Source of the DNA: Ghiorsea sp.
Lineage (GTDB): Bacteria; Pseudomonadota; Zetaproteobacteria; Mariprofundales; Mariprofundaceae
Direction of reading: 5' to 3'
DNA length: 19,104 nt
Assembly (NCBI GenBank): GCA_021772875.1
Contig: JAJFLD010000052.1
Span: 1-19,104 of the forward strand
Below the pieces are notes generated by a model. The model saw only the letters and a program-made list of their open reading frames with translations. It had not been told where the DNA came from and made no database searches. Both the position numbers and the translations under genes were made by a program. Within the stretch, counting starts at the first letter, position 1, and each line of letters starts with the position of its first letter. Shown piece after piece: positions 13,081 through 19,104 of the stretch.

Positions 13081-14725
13081 TTTTCTTATCCTTTTGTTCT
13101 TCAATCTCTTTGGCACCCAAGGGTTCAAGGTTAGCCGTATCCAACTCTGTAGCCATACGCACAGCACACACAGCATAATTTGGACCTGCTTCTTGAATCT
13201 CTGTTACCTTAAAATACCCCTTGTATTGCTCATCGCTGATGCGGAACACCATACCTTTAAAAACACGTTCGTCAGGGAACAATATCGTATGCTCACCATT
13301 CTTTTCAAATGTTGCCAACACTGGCCAAAAACGATGCTCACTTGTATCACCAACATTTAACATCACCGCTTTCAACGCAACATGTTGCCGCGTATAAAAT
13401 GCAAAGCCAATTTGCTGTTCGCCAGGTTTGGGAAAGCGTATCCAGCGGATAAAAGCATACCGTGGTTCACCACGGTGCGGCTGCCAGTCTAGCCCAACCA
13501 TAAAACCAACACCACACTCGGGAGGCTCCATGCTTAATCGTTCAATGGCAAGCCCTTGCTGGCTAATGTTGTGTACAGACCAAAGTGTTTTTGTTGATGC
13601 TTTCACATCATCTACTGCACGCTGTAGCAGTGAATCATCATCAACTGAGACCTGTAAATTTTTATTCATAAGATCAATCAATGACCAATCCACTGCAAGT
13701 TTGGCGCTGCCATATTCCTGCCGCTCTGAATCTCGCGATTTGGTGCGCAAGGCATCAAGAATAGCATTGCCGCCAACAACTGTGGTATGCAGAGCTGTTT
13801 CAATTTGCATATCTTTGCTTTGCAACAAAGGGTCTTTCAGCACTTTTTCAGCACGATCAATCGAGACAACCAACTTATCAATAAAATCATCCATCTGTAC
13901 CACAATATGATCTGCTACTGTAGTTATTGGCGGAAAAGGCAACACTTTAGCTGTATCATGTGGACGATTTAAGTTGCTCACCAACAAACTATAACCATGC
14001 AAGGTATGATCTTTCACACCACCCTTAGGCAAATAATGCGGTGTAAGTGTACCAATATGATACTTCAGCTCTTCCATCACCATGTTTTGCTCTTGTTTGG
14101 TGAGGCTAAAGAAATCCAAATTTCTTAACATTTCATAACGTACAATTGCCACATAAAGACGCTTTCGTTCTTTGTCTGCATCTTCAGTAAGTTCAGGCAA
14201 AACAACCATGCCCAAACGCATCAAATCAAATACTTGCCGTACAGTAATGACACTTGCTGATTGATAGCTCGCAAGCAAATCGCGCATCAATCGCCCTGCC
14301 AACTCAATAGCATGTGAAACCATGTCCACCAAAATACGATAATAAGCAGGATCTACTTGTGCTTCTTTTTGTACCATATCAATGCCAATTTTATGCGCAT
14401 TCAACACAGCCGCCGTCACTTCAGCATCAAACAAATCCAGCTGCCCTTCAAAACGTTTTAATACCTTCAAACGAAAGTGCAAAGGAATCAAAGGGTTTGC
14501 ATTCAAACGCGAAAGATAAGCTTGCATGCCTTTGCGTAAACTATCACCAGCAGCTGATCCAGAAATATAGGTATTAAGGCGTTGATCGAGGTCATCAAAC
14601 CGATGCAGCAAAACATCCGTCAACATTTCCGCTTGCCCCAACTCAATATGTTGCGGGTGCAAGCGTAAATTGGATTCTAGGGCATCTTGAACTGCCTTTT
14701 TAGGGTCGGAATCACTCATATACAT
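13073..14725 (-). CDS. Uncharacterised protein with PilZ-like C-terminal region
   Basis: A protein of about 550 residues that I do not recognise as a named family. The first 300 or so residues look soluble and mostly helical, with no signal peptide or membrane segment. The C-terminal part has features of PilZ domains, which bind cyclic di-GMP: RxxxR-type arginines in RTKSRDSER (about 327-335) and a [D/N]xSxxG motif, NISQQG (386-391), followed by beta-rich sequence such as YAFIRWIRF. The gap of about 50 residues between the two motifs is longer than usual, so ligand binding is uncertain. Three starts are close together: TTG 14731, ATG 14725 and ATG 14719. I use 14725, which has GAG at reasonable spacing. 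It lies between bioD (48 bases upstream) and hemE (8-base overlap). Confidence 0.75.
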   Translation of the reverse strand: MYMSDSDPKKAVQDALESNLRLHPQHIELGQAEMLTDVLLHRFDDLDQRLNTYISGSAAGDSLRKGMQAYLSRLNANPLIPLHFRLKVLKRFEGQLDLFDAEVTAAVLNAHKIGIDMVQKEAQVDPAYYRILVDMVSHAIELAGRLMRDLLASYQSASVITVRQVFDLMRLGMVVLPELTEDADKERKRLYVAIVRYEMLRNLDFFSLTKQEQNMVMEELKYHIGTLTPHYLPKGGVKDHTLHGYSLLVSNLNRPHDTAKVLPFPPITTVADHIVVQMDDFIDKLVVSIDRAEKVLKDPLLQSKDMQIETALHTTVVGGNAILDALRTKSRDSERQEYGSAKLAVDWSLIDLMNKNLQVSVDDDSLLQRAVDDVKASTKTLWSVHNISQQGLAIERLSMEPPECGVGFMVGLDWQPHRGEPRYAFIRWIRFPKPGEQQIGFAFYTRQHVALKAVMLNVGDTSEHRFWPVLATFEKNGEHTILFPDERVFKGMVFRISDEQYKGYFKVTEIQEAGPNYAVCAVRMATELDTANLEPLGAKEIEEQKDKKND

Positions 14726-14773
14726 CCACAATTCTCAACGAAATCAATAGAAAGTAAACCTTGCAGCCAGCAC

Positions 14774-15439
14774 TTAACATATGCCTTCTACTTCGCCATC
14801 TTTTTCAAGGCATATCAACTGTGGCATTTGGACAAACATGTCCATCAAGAAGGGTTGTAACATTTGTATGGTTTCTTTGGCCGTATCTGTATCATGCATA
14901 TCATTCAAAACAATCCATCGTGGCGCTCTCTTGATTTGTGCAAGTAAAAAACAACTCAACAAAATTTGATTGATGCAACCCAAACGCAAAGGTGCAACCA
15001 ACAACACTTCCGCATCAGGCATAGCTTTTAACCAATCACTGACCAGCCAAGGTGGATTATCTTTATCGGCAATCAAAGGCACCATCAAACCACCAACACC
15101 TTCAATAAGCGTTAGCTCAGCCAATGTTTCTTTGATATCCAACCAAGTCAGCAAGTCATCTTTGGCTAAAGGTGTAGCCGCCAAATTCGCAGCCAATGCT
15201 GGTGCAACGGGCTGGGTATACGTTTGAAAATTAATATCAGCAATGCCTAAGGTTGGCTGCACTGCCAATAACTGCTGCACATCCTCATTGATTCCTGAAG
15301 CCAACATGCCACTGGCAATAGGTTTTAAGGCCTGCACAGCAATGCCTGTTTTAAGACATTGTTTGGTCAGTGCTGCGGTGAGCCATGTTTTACCTGCATG
15401 TGTATCCGTTGCCGTAATAAAAATAGAACGCGGCATCAT
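14774..15439 (-). CDS. bioD: Dethiobiotin synthetase
   Basis: ATP-dependent enzyme that closes the ureido ring of dethiobiotin from 7,8-diaminopelargonate and CO2, the next-to-last biotin step. The 221 residues are the usual length. The P-loop is TATDTHAGKTW (9-19, Lys17), the substrate Lys39 lies in LKPIASGM, EGVGGLMVPL carries the metal-binding Glu, and VAPLRLGCINQILLS matches the family. The first P-loop glycine seen in enzymes such as E. coli BioD (GTDT) is Ala10 here. Start ATG at 15439 or the next ATG at 15436; no Shine-Dalgarno sequence is evident. It follows ppiD by 22 bases. No other bio gene is in the window, so bioD is detached from the rest of its pathway. Confidence 0.9.
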   Translation of the reverse strand: MMPRSIFITATDTHAGKTWLTAALTKQCLKTGIAVQALKPIASGMLASGINEDVQQLLAVQPTLGIADINFQTYTQPVAPALAANLAATPLAKDDLLTWLDIKETLAELTLIEGVGGLMVPLIADKDNPPWLVSDWLKAMPDAEVLLVAPLRLGCINQILLSCFLLAQIKRAPRWIVLNDMHDTDTAKETIQMLQPFLMDMFVQMPQLICLEKDGEVEGIC

Positions 15440-15461
15440 TGAGGACTGTTGAAGGTAATAA

Positions 15462-17381
15462 TCAGAAACGGCTCAATACTTTATCGTTCACAGTAATGTC
15501 ATGGCGATCACGCATGCTTGCCATCCAACGCGCAAAACGCACAGCGCCTTTTGCCTTAAGCGCTTCTTCACGCACGTTTTCTGCTTCTGCTTGGAAGGCT
15601 TTATCATCAGCACCTTCTACAGCTTGCACATACACCACGGCAATACCCTGTGGCGTGGCTATTGTTTTGCCTACCCACGCAAATTCAGGTACGCGGAAAG
15701 ATGATGCTAACACCGCATTCAACCACGATGCGTCATCGCCTTCACCATTGCTGCGCACGGCTTTAGAAATATACTTAGGTTGGGCAAATTTTTGCGCCAA
15801 ACTATCAATCTTTTCGCCCGCCATAGCTGCAGTTAACATCTCTTCTGCTAAGGCTTGTGCTTTTTTCGCTGCTTCATCTGCGCGCACATCTGCACGAACA
15901 CGTGTTACCACATCTTCATAAGCCATCGTACTTGGCGCAATGCGTTGCAAAACTTCCAGTGCCACAAAATGACCATCTGCAATTTCAATAATTTTGATTT
16001 CATCGCCCGGTGATGAAGAGAAGGCTTTGGCTTGCAACTCTTTTGAAGTGCTTAACAAAGGATCTACCGATGCCTTTTCACGGCTCATTGTGCCCAAATT
16101 ACGCACAGGTAAATTCACCGCTTTGGCTGCCGCTTGCAGTGAGTCTTCCATGCCCAAGGCATTATCCAAGTCTTGAGATAATTTAAACGCTTCTTCAGAT
16201 GCCATTTTAGCCATCAAATCATCACGAATTTTATCATGAACTTCAGCCAAAGGTTTAACCTCTGCTTCTTGAATAGCATCAAGTTGAATCAAATGCAGAC
16301 CAAATTGCGTGGTCACTACATCACTCACTTCGCCAATTTTAAGCTTTTCAAATACTTCATCTTCAAACTCAGGAACCATAGCTCCCTTTGCGAAAAACCC
16401 TAAATCACCACCTTCAGATGAAGTCACATCATCAGAAACATCTTTTGCAACTGCGGCAAAGGATTCACCTGCTTGGATACGCTTTTGCGCGGCTTGAATT
16501 TTTTCTTGCGCTGCTTTTTTTACATTTTCTGCTGCATCAGGAGACAAACGCACCAAGATATGTGAGGCACGTCTTTTCTCAGCTGTCCCAAATTCAGATT
16601 GACGATCGGCATAAGCTTGCTCAATATCTGCTTCGCTCACCACCAAATCAGAAACCAAATTATCTTTATTGATGTCAACAGCTTGCAACTCAACTTTAAG
16701 TGGCGATTGGTACATCGCTTCATGTGTATCATACCAAGCACGTGCTTGATCTGCGCTAACATCAACACTGGCTTTTAAACTTTCAGGATTCACAATCAAT
16801 GCCGCCAAAACACGTTTTTCAAACTTCGCTTCAAAACGTGCCTTCACTTCCTCATCTGATACTATGGCTGATTCAGAAATAGCTTTTTGTAAGGTATCAA
16901 TCATAATATTTTGGCGCAGGTAATTTTCATAATCACGCGGTGAGGCAAAACCCATTTGACGAACCAAAGTATGGTAACGGCTAGCATTAAATCCTTTGTC
17001 TGCCTCTTGAAATGCTGGATTACTTTCCACAGTCCCTAATACAGCTTGATCTGGAGTCACCAAACCCATGGTTTTGGCTTCAAGCAACATCAAACGACGA
17101 TTAACCATGGTTTGGATGGTTTCGTTTTTAACACCCAATTGATCTGCAAGCTCTTTGGTGAATTGCTCACCCAACATATTGCGGTAATTACTAAGTTGGC
17201 GTTGATAAGTCTCACTAAACTCAACATTGTTAATCACGTCGCCATCAACTTCGGCAACGGTTTCAATTTGATTACCAGTGAAATAATCGCCTACTCCCCA
17301 TAAAGCAAATGATAAAATAATCGCACCAAGAATAACTTTTGCCAACCAGCCTTGTGCATGTTTACGCATTGATTCAAGCAT
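15462..17381 (-). CDS. ppiD: PpiD-like membrane-anchored peptidyl-prolyl isomerase
   Basis: Periplasmic folding factor tethered to the inner membrane near the Sec translocon. The 639-residue protein starts with a short cytoplasmic segment (MLESMRKHAQGWLAK) and one membrane helix at about residues 15-31, as in E. coli PpiD (623 residues). A SurA-like chaperone region follows (about 42-265), then a parvulin domain at about 270-370 (RRASHILVRLS, SSEGGDLGFFAKGAMVPEFE, TQFGLHLIQL), and a second chaperone-like C-terminal part. The ATG has GGGG six bases upstream. The 138-base gap upstream (17382-17519) must hold its promoter if it has one. I see only weak candidates and a non-terminating inverted repeat at 17470-17491. 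It may head the long ppiD-to-nusB gene run. Confidence 0.92.
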   Translation of the reverse strand: MLESMRKHAQGWLAKVILGAIILSFALWGVGDYFTGNQIETVAEVDGDVINNVEFSETYQRQLSNYRNMLGEQFTKELADQLGVKNETIQTMVNRRLMLLEAKTMGLVTPDQAVLGTVESNPAFQEADKGFNASRYHTLVRQMGFASPRDYENYLRQNIMIDTLQKAISESAIVSDEEVKARFEAKFEKRVLAALIVNPESLKASVDVSADQARAWYDTHEAMYQSPLKVELQAVDINKDNLVSDLVVSEADIEQAYADRQSEFGTAEKRRASHILVRLSPDAAENVKKAAQEKIQAAQKRIQAGESFAAVAKDVSDDVTSSEGGDLGFFAKGAMVPEFEDEVFEKLKIGEVSDVVTTQFGLHLIQLDAIQEAEVKPLAEVHDKIRDDLMAKMASEEAFKLSQDLDNALGMEDSLQAAAKAVNLPVRNLGTMSREKASVDPLLSTSKELQAKAFSSSPGDEIKIIEIADGHFVALEVLQRIAPSTMAYEDVVTRVRADVRADEAAKKAQALAEEMLTAAMAGEKIDSLAQKFAQPKYISKAVRSNGEGDDASWLNAVLASSFRVPEFAWVGKTIATPQGIAVVYVQAVEGADDKAFQAEAENVREEALKAKGAVRFARWMASMRDRHDITVNDKVLSRF

Positions 17382-17519
17382 GAAAAACCCCAGAAAAACA
17401 AAATAACTTACGGAAAATGAGAATGCGGCAGGGTAAAGAAGCGATTACAGCCACGCAAGGAAATTCATTTTTTGCCGATAACGACGCAAAAGAAACATCA
17501 CACCTTCACTCTACAAAAC

Positions 17520-18758
17520 TTAACCATCTGTATGTTTATTTCCACTCTCATCATTCGGAAGATGATGGCCAAACCGCGCATAAAACCACTTCAACATGAA
17601 TGGTGGTAATACAGTTGTCGCAGCAATCGTAATAATCATAACAGCATAAATATCGTTATCAAAAACACCTGAAATGCGCCCAAGCTCCGCGAAAATAAGC
17701 CCTACTTCTGCACGCGGAATCATGGCTAACCCCACAGCCCAACGAAAATGAACAGACTCTTGAATAAAAAATGCACCAACCAACTTGCTCACCATAGCTA
17801 CCAAAATAAAAACCAATGCCATCATCAAAATAACTGGCGAACCCCAATCCACAGCTTGTAAATTTAATGACAAACCAACCACCACAAAAAATATTGGCGT
17901 AAAAAGTTGAATGATGGGGCGCATAGAACCGCCTATACGCAAAACAAAATCTCCTTCAGCACGCAGTGCCGCACCAAAGGGTAAAAAGAATCTGCGCGAC
18001 ATGGCCAAACCTGCGGCAAAACCACCCAACAAAGCAGGTGCACCCACTGCGTGTGCCAACCAAGCGAAAAAGAGTACAAGTGTAATCACCGTGGTTGGAA
18101 GCAGGCCTTGTATTTTGCTTTGATGGTCATAACGCCCAATCGTCTCTGCCATCACTTTGGCTACGATGGGGGCAAGCATCATAAAAATTGCAACAAATAT
18201 AATCACCTTACTTATATTGCTGATGCTAATGCCACCAGATACTGAAAACTCATAAAGCAGCGCCAAAAGCACCACGCCAAAGATATCATCAAGCACGGCC
18301 GCACCAAGAACCACTTGTGCTTCATGTGAACAATGCCGCTTGAGGTCTCGCAGCACACGCACAGTAACACCAATACTGGTTGCCGTTAAAGTACCTCCAA
18401 TAAACATTGAGAGTAACAACGGCATCCCAAACAACCAATAACTACAAGCAAAGCCCAAAAAAAAGGGCGCAACAAAACCACCAACAGCAACAATAGATGC
18501 CTTATATCCATGTTCTGCAAGTTTAGAAATGTCCGTATCCAACCCAACATCAAACAGCAACAATATAAGCCCTATTTCAGCCAACACTTGAATAACTTCG
18601 TTGAGCTCCACCCAGCCGAGCAAACTTGGCCCCAAAACAATGCCCGCAAGCATTTCACCCATCACTGGTGGTATTTTAAGCCAAGCTACAGCCTCGCTAA
18701 AGACCCTTGCAAAAAGAAGAATCAATACCAAAGAAAGAAATATTCCGCCGACTTCCAT
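17520..18758 (-). CDS. CPA2-family cation/proton antiporter
   Basis: A 412-residue integral membrane protein with about 12 hydrophobic segments and no C-terminal TrkA-N domain, so it is not a full KefB/KefC. Family blocks are IPPVMGEMLAGIVLGPSLLG (29-48), ILLLFDVGLDTD (65-76), GGTLTATSIGVTVRVLRDLK (121-140), VLDDIFGVVLLALL (155-168) and AMIPRAEVGLIFAELG. The paired Asp157-Asp158 is the DD motif of electrogenic sodium/proton antiporters such as NapA; KefC-type potassium exporters carry QD there. Sodium/proton exchange is therefore the better guess, by inference only. The ATG has no good Shine-Dalgarno sequence and sits 24 bases after the CBS-domain gene, so the two are probably co-transcribed and coupled. 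Confidence 0.88.
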   Translation of the reverse strand: MEVGGIFLSLVLILLFARVFSEAVAWLKIPPVMGEMLAGIVLGPSLLGWVELNEVIQVLAEIGLILLLFDVGLDTDISKLAEHGYKASIVAVGGFVAPFFLGFACSYWLFGMPLLLSMFIGGTLTATSIGVTVRVLRDLKRHCSHEAQVVLGAAVLDDIFGVVLLALLYEFSVSGGISISNISKVIIFVAIFMMLAPIVAKVMAETIGRYDHQSKIQGLLPTTVITLVLFFAWLAHAVGAPALLGGFAAGLAMSRRFFLPFGAALRAEGDFVLRIGGSMRPIIQLFTPIFFVVVGLSLNLQAVDWGSPVILMMALVFILVAMVSKLVGAFFIQESVHFRWAVGLAMIPRAEVGLIFAELGRISGVFDNDIYAVMIITIAATTVLPPFMLKWFYARFGHHLPNDESGNKHTDG

Positions 18759-18782
18759 AACTAAAGCATTACATGCCCAAAA

Positions 18783-19104
18783 TTATAATCGTCTACGCAC
18801 TAAATCACGTGCTGTGATAGCACCTACCAATACACCAGCTTCATTCACCACCAGCACATTCCTAGAGTCTCCTTTGAGATTGACCAGTATCGCGGCTACA
18901 GCACTCGTAGGCGTATCAAGCTTTACCACGTCAAGATCACTTTCCATCACAACATCAACGGGCCTATCCAAAAGTGCATCTAAGTTTTTGTGTATAGAAT
19001 CAATATCTGGGCCTGCCTTCATAATACGAAGCAGGCTTTCATTGGCGTAACCTGGCAAGGCAAGATGTAGAATTGAACGCGCTGAAACAAGCCCAACAGG
19101 TTTG
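18783..19104 (-). CDS. CBS-domain protein, C-terminal part (start outside the window)
   Basis: The reading frame is open to the window edge, with no stop upstream of the internal TTG at 19058, so the true start lies beyond 19104. The visible 107 or so residues end RDLVRRRL and contain the second half of one CBS motif (VGLVSARSIL) and most of another (VVMESDLDVVKLDTPTSAVAAI, then VLVVNEAGVLVGAITARDL, read in two blocks). Paired CBS domains bind adenine nucleotides and often regulate transporters or enzymes. Being 24 bases upstream of the antiporter gene, it may tune that antiporter in response to energy state. This is inferred from context only; the N-terminal domain is unknown. Confidence 0.85.
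   Translation of the reverse strand, partial: KPVGLVSARSILHLALPGYANESLLRIMKAGPDIDSIHKNLDALLDRPVDVVMESDLDVVKLDTPTSAVAAILVNLKGDSRNVLVVNEAGVLVGAITARDLVRRRL

Noticed and set aside
13081..13176. A 32-residue N-terminal extension of hemE
   Set aside because: It lies inside the preceding gene, has no family similarity, and the ATG at 13080 has a good ribosome-binding site.
15439..15921. A 160-codon plus-strand open frame opposite ppiD
   Set aside because: Ala/Ser/Thr-rich shadow of a conserved gene with no independent evidence of coding.
17470..17491. Inverted repeat TTTTGC/GCAAAA between the antiporter and ppiD as a terminator
   Set aside because: No T-run follows the stem on the minus strand and the stem is short with a bulge.

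Overview
This window is ordinary chromosomal housekeeping DNA from a Gram-negative bacterium. The gene content and order fit Pseudomonadota: tpiA-secG-tRNA-Leu, dnaK-dnaJ-dapB, ribE-ribBA-ribH-nusB, hemE, PpiD and type II secretion pseudopilins. Base composition is moderate and leans to A+T by eye. I cannot fix the lineage from sequence alone. A zetaproteobacterium or another deep-branching proteobacterium is a guess, not a conclusion. Every convincing gene lies on the minus strand, so transcription runs from high to low coordinates. I see no insertion sequence, phage gene, CRISPR array or other transfer mark.

Layout in transcription order. (1) 19104-17520: the C-terminal end of a CBS-domain protein, then a 12-13 segment CPA2-family cation/proton antiporter. 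(2) 17381-9189: a tightly packed run of ppiD (membrane-anchored periplasmic folding factor), bioD (biotin), an uncharacterised protein with a PilZ-like C-terminal part, hemE (heme), ribE-ribBA-ribH (riboflavin) and nusB (antitermination). Most joints are overlaps or gaps under 50 bases. (3) 9138-8404: a zinc-ribbon (MJ0042-type), single-pass membrane protein using a TTG start. (4) 8365-3313: a heat-shock type (sigma-32-like) promoter, dnaK, a strong intergenic hairpin, dnaJ, dapB, and the minor pseudopilin genes gspI and gspJ. (5) 3312-1335: a 208-base leader/promoter region and rho, whose protein has a long disordered N-terminal extension with a tandem N/Q/K repeat. (6) 1334-1: a terminator-like hairpin, then tpiA, secG and tRNA-Leu(GAG), which sits 12 bases behind secG.

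Several starts were moved inward on Shine-Dalgarno and overlap evidence: dnaJ to GTG at 6234, dnaK to ATG at 8294, nusB to GTG at 9653, ribH to ATG at 10144, hemE to ATG at 13080. No gene-free stretch exceeds 300 bases; the longest is 3105-3312. I did not find a novel defence, mobile or biosynthetic system. The points most worth a second look are regulatory (dnaK promoter, dnaK/dnaJ hairpin, rho/tpiA hairpins), the repeat-bearing Rho extension, the isolated gspIJ pair and the PilZ-like protein.
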